From positions 942,144 to 965,980 of the forward strand of contig LSYV01000028.1 of the NCBI GenBank assembly GCA_001584585.1: a stretch of 23,837 bases of DNA, written 5' to 3'. The position numbers and the translations under genes were made by a program. The notes under the pieces were generated by a model that was not told the DNA's origin, did no database searches, and saw nothing but the letters and a program-made list of their open reading frames with translations. This DNA comes from Gonium pectorale (taxonomy: Eukaryota; Chlorophyta; Chlorophyceae; Chlamydomonadales; Volvocaceae). Shown here piece by piece: positions 14,011 through 23,417 of this stretch (position 1 is its first letter; every line of letters starts with the position of its first letter).

Positions 14011-15715
14011 ATGCCTGGGAGCAGGCGCGGGCAGGCGCGGGCTGCGCCCCGCAGCCGCTCTGGTCAGCCTGGCTCTGGAGGCCTTCTGGCAGACGTGCAG
14101 CGAGCTGTGCAGCGCCTGCCAAGGGAGACAGAAAGGATATTGGAGCCGCACGGTGAACCTCACCCGAATTCAAAACCCGACGCGGTTGTCTCACCGCTCA
14201 CACGGTTATCGGAATCCCAGCTGGACACGCTGCGACACTACCTGCAGCCATTGGAGGAGCTTGTTAGCTCTGGTAGCATCACCGCGGCGCTTGCGGGTCG
14301 CCTGCTGGCCGATGGCCCCTTCCGCTTGGCGCTCCTGCGGCTCACAATAGCCGCGGTGCGCCTGACAGCCGCCGACCTGTCGCCGAGTTGCGGGGCCATT
14401 GCTCGCCACCGTGCCGACGTGGCTTCCAAGGCTCTCAGAGCCGCTGTGGGCCTGCTGCTCGCCTCGAGCTGCGGCGCCCTGGGCACGTCGTGGGAGCCGG
14501 GGCTGGCCTTCACCCGCGGCCTTCTCCGAACTGACACCCTGAATGCAGCTAGCCGCCAGCTGGCGGCTATGACGGAGATGTTGGGCGATGAGCCCTTCGG
14601 TGAGGCAGACAGCGGCGCGCTCGTGATGCCCCCGGGGGCCCATGCTGGAGCGCCCGCTGCCCCGGCACCGGCGACGGCGCTGCTGACGGAAAGCGCAGCC
14701 GCCCGGCTGACGGCCACAGTGCTCTACTTCCTCTTCAACTTCTTCATGGCGGCGTCCATGCTTGCCTGCACTCACCTCCCACCTGATGAGATGTCCCGCC
14801 TGTGCAACGAGCTCGCAGATGGGTTGTGGGAAAGCGCCATCCTGGAGCACGCGGCGTGTGCCATGCTGCTGCCGCTGGCGCCTGCGCAGCACAACAAACC
14901 GCCCCCACGGCGCGCGCAGGCCGCCGGTGCCCCCGACATGGCTACGCAGCATGGGTTTGGGTCAGCACTGCACTCGCTCTGCATGATGGCCGAGGGCCAG
15001 GCTAGCCGCAGCGCCTTTACAGCCATCTACCCCCTCCTCGAGGGTCGCTGCCTGCAGCACGCTGCCGCTGCGTCCGCGATTGCCATGCTGCGGCATGGCA
15101 GCGGCGGCGCCGTCGCGGGCCCCGCGCCCCGCGCACCCCAGGGTCCCGGCTACGGCCTGCCGCCGGCGCTCCTGGCGTCCCTGGACGCTGCCGTGGACCA
15201 CGCATTTGGCACAGGTCGACGCAGGGGCGACCGGCGGCTCATGGGGGCGGACATGGACGCAATGCTCGTGAACCTCCACGGGGTGCTGCTCCTGTTCAGG
15301 AACGTGGCCCGGGCTGGGGCGCTGAAGCTCAGCCGGCGTGGCGTGCTCCAAATCGCAGTCCATGCGGGCTGGTTTGCGCTGGATCGGTTAAGCCGAGTCT
15401 CAGAGCTGGGGGCCGCGGGGCTGTCAGCAATGCCGGCATTTTTGGCGGAGATGGAGGGGCAGCCCGGTGCCGCCTCCGATTATCCACCAATTCCGGATGC
15501 CACTGCCAACGCATCCAAGGCTACGCTGGCGGCGCTGAGCACCGCGCAGGCCCTGGTGTATGGCTGGCCGGCGGGGGCGGTCGACGGGGGCGCCCTCGCC
15601 GGCGTGTGGCGCCTCACCGTGGCCGTCGCCCTGAGCTCGACGCAGCACCCGTGCGACACGGAGATGCTGCGGCTGTGCACCTTTGCTCCGCGCACCGGGC
15701 CGTCGGACAGCCTGG
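14011..15715 (+). CDS. MYND protein exon 1
   Basis: Residues 1-568, a single long open exon of helical Ala/Leu-rich sequence. It includes a hydrophobic run at ATVLYFLFNFFMAASMLACT (about residues 233-252) that could be a buried helix or, less likely, a membrane segment. The donor is phase 1. Reading through it into the intron stays open to 15795. Confidence 0.88.
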
Positions 15716-17594
15716 GTACGTGGCCGGGCGTGGCGGGCTGGGTGAGGGCGCCGCTCTGTCACCTTGCGGCGGTTTGGGTTGGCATGTTCAGTTAACAGCT
15801 GGCATCGCATCGCGGCTGGGAACTTCGTGTACTGGATTGCGGTTCACTCGGGGCCCTGTCTACTTGTCTGCGTACCTGGAACATATGTGCTGACAACAGG
15901 GCCGCAGCCCCTTACCTCACCTGACCAACCCGCACCTTGTCACGCACTTGGCGCATGGGATGAAGGCAGGACAGACGCCTCCCCATCCTGCCGGTAAAGG
16001 GAACCCTGCCCTCTGTTACCCGCACAGGCATCCGCTGCGTCCACAATGTCTCCCTGGCTCATTCTACTGCGCAACCTGACTATCGCCCCACGACCCCCTC
16101 ACAGACCCACGCGCCCTGCCGGACGAGCCGTCCGCGGATGTGGCGGCTGCGCTGGAGGCCGGGCTCCTGCCCGCCCTGGAGCAGCTGCTGCGGGCCGCCG
16201 GGCGCGACCCGGCCAGCCCCGCCCTGGCCGTGGTGCACAGCGCCTTCCGGCGCGACCCCGGTGCCCTGTGGGGCTGGCTCATGCAGCTGCTGGCGTACGG
16301 CGACGAGCGGCAGGCGGCGGCGCTGCTGGTCACGCTTGGCAAGGTCTGCAGGCGCTTCGACCCATGGGTCATTCTCTCCCAGTCCAACAAAGCCATCAAG
16401 TGCCTCATTTCCATCCTCGACACCGTAGCATGGGCGCTGCTCGACGAGTCCATGGTCTACGGGTCATCCGAGCCTGACCAGTCCGGTTTCCAGCCCGGGG
16501 AGGCATCGCAGCAACTCCTCCGCCTGCTGTCCCTGGCCGCCTGCACGCTCCTGCCGCCCCTGTCCGCGCTGCTGACGGCGGCCGCGGCGCGCGTGCGGAC
16601 GGCGGAGGAGGCGGGCAGCGTGTGGGAGCACATGTTCACTGTCTTCCGCTTCCTTCCGAACCTTGTCGCACGCTGCGCCCCCTTCTGGGCTGGTGCCGGT
16701 AGTGCCGGTGCAGCGGAGGCCCCTGACGAGGCCGAAAGCGGCCTGCAGGAAAGGGCTGACAGCCCCAGGGGGCCCAGCGTGTGTGCGACGGACGACGAGG
16801 GACCCGTCTCCACTGAAGCTGCCGCCTCAAACGACCCAGATGGCATCGTCAGCAGCTCGTCAGCGGGGGCCGTGCTCGACACCCCCGCCTCTGCGGATGA
16901 CAGTGCCGATGCGCCGGCCTATGACGGCGCCACTGGCAGGAGGGCGGACGATGAGGAGGAGCGCTGCTGGCGGGGCCTGCTCTTGGATGAGATGGGTGCG
17001 GTGGAGCTCCTGGGGGCGGCGCTGGAGCTGGCAACGCATGAGGACCCGGAGTTTCGGGAGGCCTCCTCCAGCTACGTCGATCTGCTCGCGGGCAATTGCC
17101 ACACGGTGGCGGCGGTGTGGGCTGCAGAAGTCACACAAGCAGCCGCGGCATCGCCGCAGTCACCGCTGCACAGGCTGCTGCCCTGGCGGCCTGAGGCGCT
17201 GCGAGAGATGTCAGGACACCTGGACGAGCTCGGCTACGCAAAACTTGCGGATTGCATGGACGCTTTGTCGACAAAGCTGGAGCACGCTCGCAGCGGCGTG
17301 TGGCGCGACTGTCAGCTAGAGGTGATCGTGCCGGAGGACGCCTTTGGCGGACTCCTGCCGGGCCCGGCGGCGGCCCGCAGCCTGCTGCACGTCTGCGCCA
17401 ACCCGGTCTGTGCCAACCTGGAGGGCAACAGCGAGGCGGCCCTGCGGCTGCAGGCGTGCGGCGGCTGCGGCGCGGCGCACTACTGCCGCAGGGCCTGCCA
17501 GCAGGAGCACTGGCGGGCGGGGCACAGGGAGGCGTGCGCGGGGGGGCGCGGGAGGCAGGCCGCTGGCACCGCTGGCTCTGCCGGCGCGGAATGA
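14011..17594 (+). CDS. MYND zinc-finger protein, 1064 aa, two exons, complete
   Basis: Exons 14011-15715 and 16105-17594 join in frame (1065 codons including TGA) across a 389-bp GT-AG intron (CTGG|GTACGT; CCTCACAG|AC). The C-terminus is a MYND zinc finger at residues 999-1046 with ligands in order C999, C1004, C1020, C1023, C1029, C1033, H1042, C1046, shown by CGGCGAAHYCRRACQQEHW. MYND fingers bind zinc and usually mediate protein contacts. The first Cys pair is spaced CxxxxC rather than the usual CxxC, which I associate with algal MYND proteins. The other 950 or so residues are Ala/Leu-rich and probably helical; an acidic, Ser-rich, probably disordered linker spans about 775-855. I recognise no SET or other catalytic domain, so the function is unknown. 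ATG 14011 (MPGSRRGQARAAPRSRSG) is the first ATG in frame. Large MYND families with divergent bodies are known in volvocalean algae. Confidence 0.9.
16105..17594 (+). CDS. MYND protein exon 2 with zinc finger
   Basis: Residues 569-1064, starting PRALPDEPSADVAAALEAGL after the acceptor and ending GTAGSAGAE before TGA. It contains an acidic linker, a helical segment (residues about 860-980), and the MYND finger. Confidence 0.88.
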
Positions 17595-18800
17595 ATGCCG
17601 CGGAGGGGTTGTGCGGGGCACCCAGCGTGAGGACACCGTGATGGGTAACCTGTGCCGACTGTCGTAGCACACATGTGGGAAGTATGATGCACTTTGGGTA
17701 TGATTTGTGTGTACTTCCGGATTAAACGTGGTCCGAGGCTGGTTGACTGCTGCCCTACCTCCACCCGGCATGGTCAGCGCCCATGCTCATCACCGGGGAG
17801 GGGGGGAGCTGGATCGCGCTTTGGAAGGGCCCGAGGCGGCTAGACAGCGCACCTTCGTGCTCTTAGGTGCGACTGGGCTGACCATTAGTCGGCATATGAC
17901 GACAGACTCGGGTGGCGCAACGCCTTCGTTGGGAGACCGAGGCGAGCCTTGCGTCGCGTTGGGGAGGGGGGTGGCAACGGAACAATACCGGGCGCCATGT
18001 CAACATGCAGATTTTACGACGCGTAGATGGCGCTGGCTGCGTAGCGCTGCACTGCATGCGCGTGCCGTTGCCGTTTGCGTTGTGCGTGTGGTCTGTGGTG
18101 CGGGCAGAGGTGGTGTGCGGCCGGGGGCTCCATCATCGGCATCCGGGCTGTGTTGTACACAATGCAGACGGCGCGCTCAAACACAACAACTAGCTAGCAA
18201 ACATGTAGCAAGCAAGCAATATGGAATGATGGATGTTGTGCGTGACGGTGTTTTAGTGTCTGTCTGGGCGGGCACTTGCCAGGATAGCGCAAGTGCCGTT
18301 GGCCACGCAGCCGTGGCTGCAGCCACGCTTTGAGCATCCGCCTAGTGAATAATGCGCGCCGGCGCGGCGCGTGGGCGCTGGCAGCAGCCGGACACTGAGT
18401 GTCTTGGGGGCTTTGGTTGGGGGCGTGCAGCACACCGGCAAACATACCGATAAACGGTGGTGAGGTCGTACATGTATGCGGAACGGGCAGGGATTGGGGC
18501 ATATGCGATGAGCTGGGGTGCTGATGGGTGAGATGGGGACATGCGGTGCTACGGGAGTCGGCAGCGTTCGAGGACGGACGCCAGGCACACCGTTTGATTT
18601 TTTTTTGATGGCAGAGGGGGCGTAAGGGCGCACGACTGGGGTGGTGGCTGTAGTATGTGTCTGCGTTTTGTCGATGCTCTGGTTGGTACGACGCCTGTGG
18701 CCCGGCCCGGTGCCATGCGAGGCAGGCAAAAGGACCGTCCCGCCTGTCGCCGACACTGGCATGTGGCGCGCATGTACCGGTATGTTGCTGGCAGCGCCTT

Positions 18801-18828
18801 TTACAGGTTACATGTTACAGATTACAGG
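18801..18828. repeat. Four tandem TTACAnn heptamers
   Basis: TTACAGG, TTACATG, TTACAGA and TTACAGG in an exact 7-nt period. Read on the minus strand, each contains TGTAA, so this is a cluster of four potential poly(A) signals in that direction. Confidence 0.7.
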
Positions 18829-19262
18829 GTTCGCATGTTGTGGGTTTGCAGCGTCAAAGATGTGCTGTGAGTGTGTTGAATACACAAACGACTGTTGGCA
18901 TATCATAAGTCATTGCTCGTATACCTCGCCCGCCATGCCCTGTACTCGGCGCCCTGCTGGAAACATCACATCCAGACATCCTCGGGTGTGTATGTCCGTA
19001 GAGGCTGCCTTCCCCGTTTCTGGTTCTCTTTTTGATTGGCACATGGTGGCTTCTGGCGGCAGCTTGGCCTACGGTAGCGCCGTTGCACCTTGCTGGCGGG
19101 CCCAAACGCGCCTGCTACGTCCACGCCAGATAGATGTCCTCCGAGATGCCTCCCGTTGAACACGACGGCTGCGGTCCGGTGCTATGTGGCCGACCATGGC
19201 CTTATGAGTCGTGGACGATCATTGCTGGCTGTGCCTTTCACGATGGAATCCGCGGCGCCCAC

Positions 19263-19267
19263 TGTAA
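19263..19267 (+). terminator. Possible poly(A) signal TGTAA for the MYND gene
   Basis: The only plus-strand TGTAA I find between the MYND stop codon and the next start codon. Its distance (about 1.7 kb from the stop) makes the assignment tentative. Confidence 0.3.
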
Positions 19268-19565
19268 GCTTCACCTGTTGAGTTCTGACTTCTGAGGCTA
19301 ACGCGCTGACAACGCTAGTGTGCAGAACACTAGAAAGGCCATGCCTAGCTGCCGTATACAGGACTGCAGGTGGTTGTCTGGTTGAACTGGTTGTGCTGGA
19401 GACCGTTAGCCGGTACCGATCAACGACCAACGATGAACCGCCTCCCGGCTGGAAACGTCTCTGCACCCTTTCTCGTTGCCATGAGATTTCGTGACAGGAC
19501 CGACAGCGCAAGCGATGACAACGGCACTGCACCCCATCGTGTGACCAACCGCACAACCAGCTAAA

Positions 19566-19701
19566 ATGAGCGCTAGCCTGTTTGAGGTCATTCAGGCGCC
19601 TGTCCTGGAGCTTGCAGAGGGGCTTCAGGGCGCGCTTCTGTATTTGGACTCGGGCGCGGGGGAGATCGCAGCGACGACGCTCGGACTCCCGTTTCTGCTT
19701 G
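19566..19701 (+). CDS. SCFD2/MIP3: SCFD2/MIP3 exon 1
   Basis: Residues 1-45, MSASLFEVIQ to TTLGLPFLL. The donor CTTG|GTGAGA is in phase 1. Confidence 0.87.
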
Positions 19702-22700
19702 GTGAGAACCCATGGCCCTACTTGGGCATTCAATTTTACTGCGTGCATTCGTTGGCGCTTGCACTGGCCCAACTGCTTTTGGCGCATGGTCTGCAATCGC
19801 GTCCAGGGCTCGGCGTCACGCACGTTTGCTCGCTGGAGGCCGCGAGCCCCGATGACGCTGCGCTCCCGCTCCTGACGACCGGCCGGTCGCCCGACCGGCT
19901 GGCCATCATCACCACGATGACGCTGTCGGACGCGCACCCGCACGTGCTGCGGGCGGTGCTGGTGGGTTTGCTCGCTCTGGCACGCCAGCGGCGGGGACTC
20001 AGGGGTGTGCAAAGGGCCGTCAGCAAGGGTTGGGACGTGCGACACACGTGCATACACGGCAAGGGACGGCTGAGTGTTGGGGCCCGGGGAAAGTACCATA
20101 ACTCGCGTGCCCCATCAACCTAGCTTTGCTGCCCTCTTCTAAGCAGGCCGTTTGAGGTTAGTTGCGCGCGGTGGAAACCACGCGCCCATATACAGTACCT
20201 TGCTGGCCCGACCCGCCCCGGCGCAGGCGCACCCGGCCGTCTCGTCAGTGGCCATCCACACCAGCGTCTCGCAGCACGCGCACGCAACGTGCGCCGAGCA
20301 CGGACCTGGATCCGCGGCCGGAACCGGATCCGGCCAGCATCCGGATCCGGCGGCCGGATTCGCTGGTCCCGTCTCGGATTTGGATCTGGGCGTCGAGGCT
20401 TACAGCGAGTACGCCGAGCTGCTGCAGGTTGGGCCGCCCCGGATGCATACCAATTTGCTCATGGCAGTAAGGATCTATACGTCTTGACGCACTTGCGCTT
20501 GGCAGCACCAAGCAAGTTACTGGTGACACCACGGGCTGGCTCTTAACAGCAGCGGCGGCAGCGGCGGGGTCCTTTGCTCGGCTGCTGCCCACCCATAGGA
20601 GCCGTAGTTGGGCGTACACGGGCGCCCACGGCAAACGGAATCCCGGCTGCCGGTGCCTGCGTGTGGCGCACCGCTGTTTCACCGCTGGCTCCTCCGGGGT
20701 GCTTGCTCTCAGGGCGGCGGGCGCTGGCAAGGTACTCCGCTACCACCCGCCCTCGCCCCTCTTCCCCCATCGCATCTCACGCCGTCTTGGGCCGCGCCGC
20801 GCCCACCACCACACCCAACCCCCGTTGCCGCCACCCTGCGCGTCCGTCCGCCGCAGGACCAGGTCCGGCGCGCCCGCGCCGCCTCTGCCACCTCCGCCTC
20901 CGCCTCCGCAAGTGCCCAGCACCAACCGCCGCAGCCGCCGCCCCCGCCCGCCGCCGCCACCGCCCCGCTCCGCGTCTCCGTGTCGTTCCTCCCGCTGCTG
21001 GCGGCGGTCCTCGACCCGGGGTTAGCGGTGCTCCCGGCGGCCGGCTCCGTGGCGCGGAGGGGCTGGTGGGTCGGCTAGCATAAGCCTAAATCCACATTAT
21101 TCCATGGATTAATCAAGAGGTTTCCAAACGTGACTGACCATGCACGTTTTTGTTGTGGCTGTACGGCTCCGTGGCGCGGAGGGGGCTGGCGGGCTTGCTG
21201 CTTGGTGTGCGAAGTACGCGGAGTGGCGCCCCGCCCGGGGGGTGGAGTTGGCATGGGGCGCGCCCACCGACCCACCATCAGGCAGGCCCCACCAGCAACT
21301 CCCCCTCGTCTCTCCCTCTCCCCTCCTCCCCCACGACCCCAGTGCCGCCGGAGTCGCCGCGGGGTTCGGACCCCTCGCGTTGCCGCACGGCCCCGCTGGC
21401 GGCGGACACAGCAGCGGCGGCGCCGCGGGGCCCTCCTCCCACCCGTACCCCCACGTCCACGGGTCAAGCCACCCAGGGCACGCCTGCCCCCCCGGCCCCG
21501 GCCTCCTGGCGCACTGCCTTCTCGCGCTGTCCGCGTCGCTCGGGGCGCCCAGGCCCGAGGTCTTTGCGCTGGGGCCCGTCAGCGGCGCCATCGGTGGGTT
21601 GCTGGAGCGGAGGGGGGGACAGTGGGTTGGAGGGCATTCTCAATAAAGGAGCCCTGGGGCGCACTCCTCTCCCGACCGTCGAAACGACTAGATGCTGAGC
21701 GCTGAGGGTGGAAGGGAGGGGTCGGGGTGGGGTCTCGATGTCACATTTCCCGGTGGTCCGTCGCGTTTATGTACCACCATGGCCGGGGAGCGGAGGGGGA
21801 AGGAGGCCGCCATATGGCACTCCCTGGGCCATCGGTGGGTGGGTGGAGCGGAACGGGGAATGGGGAAACGAGGTGTGTAGGGAATGGTCCAGAGAGAACA
21901 GCAGCGGAGGGGCGGGTAGGTGGGTGGGGTGGGTGCGGGCGGGTGGGAGGCACGGGGCTCCATGCGCCATCTGCGGGTGCGGGTGGGTGGAACGGGGGAG
22001 GGAGGCGCCACCGCGTGGCGCTCCCCCCCTAGCGGCCTCCAGGTGCGCCTTCCAGGCGGCTCGGGCTCGCGGCGTCGGGCCGGGGGCTGCCATGCGCCCG
22101 TGCCGCCGCCACGCGGTTTATACCCGCTACAGTGCCCGTCTCACCTGACTCCGTTCTCCTCCGGCGCTGTGCGCTTGCCTCACCCCGCCGCGCAGCGTAC
22201 GCCCGCCATCTTGCCCCCGCCGCCTTCCTCTCCTCCCTTACACTTAACAGTCAACAACTCCACGCCCTCGGACTGAGTACTCCCTTATACCCGCTACCGT
22301 GCCCGCCTCACCGCCCGCCTCACCCGCTTCACCCGACTCCGTCCTCAGTCCCTTCTCCGCTTCCTTTCCTCCGCCGGTGCGCTCTTCCCTCACCCCGCCG
22401 CCCTCCCTCCCTCCCGCCCCCGTTGCCCGCCTCCCAGCTGCGGAGCTTTCGTCGCTGCCGCCCGTCGCCGTGGGCCCCAGCGCCGGCGGATCCCCCGGCG
22501 CGGGCTCGCTGGCGGTCGTGCTGATCGACCGGGCGCTGGACCTGGTAACGCCGTGCAGGTGGGGCTTGGGACGGGGCGGAGTGGCCGGGGAACGTGGACG
22601 GGTGGGCGGGGGCGGGGCGTCCAAAGGCTTTGGGACCGGGCGCTGGGCCTAGTAACGCCGTTGAGGTGGGGCTTGGAACTGGGCGGGGGCACTTGGGGCC

Positions 22701-23417
22701 TCGGTGGACGGAACCGAATGACAGGGCAACGCCTTGCAGGTGGCGTCTCGGACGGGGCGGGGGCGGGGACGGGGCGTTCAAAGAACGAGGGGCCGGGCGT
22801 TTTCCTCCTGGTCTGGCGCCCAGCGGCTTGCGCTGCGAGTGCCGGTCATGCCGCGGTGCGGTGCGGTGACGCCCCGCCGGGGCGGCTACTTACTCGACAG
22901 TTATTTGGCCGCATGTCCGTTGGCTAGTTACTTTTAGTTGGTTGGCCACATGGACTTGGGGACACAGCGGGGTCCGGAAGCTCTGCCGACGGCCGATGGC
23001 AACGCTGCGGCTTACAGGGCGCCTGATTGCGGGAGGCCCCAGCGACGTGCCTGCCCTAGCGTATCGGTTTACCAGGGTGCCGGGGTGCAGTCCCCCGCCC
23101 GCCCCGTCCCATACCCCATACCCCATCCCGGGTCCGGGACCGCTGCCCGGGGTGCTGTGGTGCCGGGTTGCCGGGTTGCCGGGGCGCCCTGGTGCCGGGG
23201 TGCCGGGGTGCCATGGTGCAGTCCCCCCCGCCCGCCACCTCCCGTAAGTTCCTCCGCCCCCTGCGCCCCTCACACGTGCGCCCCGCAGTCCCACCGACCA
23301 CCCGTGGGACCTGCTGCTGGCGGCAGCGGCGGAGCGGCAGGCCGCCGCCGCGCTGGCGGAGGCGCCTGCCGCCGGCTCGGCGCCTCCGCCAGGCGCGCGC
23401 CGGCGGGCGGCGCTCAG
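19566..23417 (+). CDS. SCFD2/MIP3: Sec1/Munc18-family protein, SCFD2/MIP3 type; seven exons, C-terminal part beyond right edge
   Basis: In plants and animals this SM-like protein works with the Dsl1/MAG2 (NRZ) tethering complex in Golgi-to-ER traffic. Seven exons, listed separately, join in frame to about 400 codons. The start MSASLFEVIQAPVLELAEGL followed by QGALLYLDSG has nearly the same length as the plant N-terminus as I recall it. Other matches are VTHVCSLEAA, RLAIITTMTLSDAHPHVLRA, and the Sec1-family hallmark AVVLIDRALDLVTPC (plant: LLLVDRTLDLITPC). Between them are algal Pro/Ala- and Gly/His-rich inserts. Full-length relatives run about 680-850 aa, so half the protein is outside the window. 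ATG 19566 is the first in frame. It could be another SM paralogue (Sec1, Vps45, Sly1, Vps33), but the N-terminus and CSLE region favour SCFD2/MIP3. Confidence 0.85.
19807..19961 (+). CDS. SCFD2/MIP3: SCFD2/MIP3 exon 2
   Basis: LGVTHVCSLEAASPDDAA to TMTLSDAHPHVLRAVL. The acceptor GTCCAG|GG completes a Gly codon and the donor GCTG|GTGGGT is in phase 0. Reading through from exon 1 without splicing would lose the CSLE alignment. Confidence 0.87.
20227..20427 (+). CDS. SCFD2/MIP3: SCFD2/MIP3 exon 3
   Basis: Residues 98-164. AHPAVSSVAIHTSVSQHAHA (plant: CTVFTSISEGSH) and VEAYSEYAELLQ (plant: PDAYREYETLL) bracket a Gly/Ser/Pro-rich insert made of GGATCC-like repeats. Acceptor GGCGCAG and donor CTGCAG|GTTGGG are both in phase 0. 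Confidence 0.83.
20857..21065 (+). CDS. SCFD2/MIP3: SCFD2/MIP3 exon 4
   Basis: Residues 165-234. A charged start (DQVRRARAA) and a Pro/Ala-rich insert precede LRVSVSFLPLLAAVLDPGLA and VLPAAGSVA, which match plant VVSVHHFPLIICPFTP and LPSQGSVA. The acceptor is CCGCAG. The donor GGCTG|GTGGGT is in phase 2, as exon 5 requires. Confidence 0.8.
21343..21593 (+). CDS. SCFD2/MIP3: SCFD2/MIP3 exon 5
   Basis: Residues 234-318. A Gly/His/Pro-rich insert leads into GPGLLAHCLLALSASLGAPR and PEVFALGPVSGAI, equivalent to plant GATLTAHFLYQLALKMELKL and EIFSLG. The acceptor is CACGACCCCAG. The donor ATCG|GTGGGT is in phase 1. Confidence 0.83.
22438..22558 (+). CDS. SCFD2/MIP3: SCFD2/MIP3 exon 6 (Sec1 signature)
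   Basis: Residues 318-358, AELSSLPPVAVGPSAGGSPG then SLAVVLIDRALDLVTPC. This is the clearest Sec1-family motif in the gene. The acceptor CTCCCAG|CT is in the phase exon 5 needs. The donor is TGCAG|GTGGGG in phase 2. Confidence 0.88.
22527..22760 (+). repeat. Triplicated exon-end/splice-donor segment, SCFD2/MIP3 exon 6
   Basis: Copies at 22527-22579 (the real exon end and donor), 22634-22686, and 22720-22760. The first two differ at few positions over 53 nt. Confidence 0.9.
23078..23216 (+). repeat. GGGTGCC-type minisatellite in SCFD2/MIP3 intron 6
   Basis: Repeated GCCGGGTT, GCCGGGGT and CCATACC-type units. The string GTGCAGTCCCCCGCCCGCC at its left edge recurs almost identically near 23216. 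Confidence 0.7.
23289..23417 (+). CDS. SCFD2/MIP3: SCFD2/MIP3 exon 7
   Basis: Residues 358-401. PTDHPWDLLLAAAAERQAAA continues the HGDSLFDRI-type helix that follows the Sec1 signature in relatives. An Ala/Pro-rich tail (RRRAAL) follows. The acceptor is GCCCCGCAG and the donor CTCAG|GTAGGG is in phase 2. A 14-bp perfect inverted repeat lies in the coding sequence at 23353-23392. Confidence 0.78.

Larger units (their letters stand above)
17595..19565. other. About 2 kb without a convincing gene: probable MYND 3' UTR, then SCFD2/MIP3 upstream region
   Basis: Composition is more balanced than in the coding regions, and the open frames do not resemble proteins. On the plus strand TGTAA occurs only at 19263-19267, so either the MYND transcript has a 3' UTR of about 1.7 kb or it uses a variant signal. 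The following 300 bp would then be the promoter and 5' UTR of the next gene. A run of nine or ten T lies near 18598-18608, and four TTACA heptamers at 18801-18828. Confidence 0.45.

Noticed and set aside
18641..19159. Plus-strand open frame of 172 codons between MYND and SCFD2/MIP3
   Set aside because: Cys/Val-rich with no domain, no coding-like codon bias, and in a stretch resembling UTR.
19182..20099. Minus-strand open frame of 305 codons
   Set aside because: Antisense to SCFD2/MIP3 exons 1-2. The residues look random, and the plus strand carries clear family similarity.
22028..22110. Possible extra SCFD2/MIP3 exon (CAFQAARARGVGPG)
   Set aside because: Exon 5 joins exon 6 directly in the right phase and matches the spacing of relatives. 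This stretch has no counterpart.
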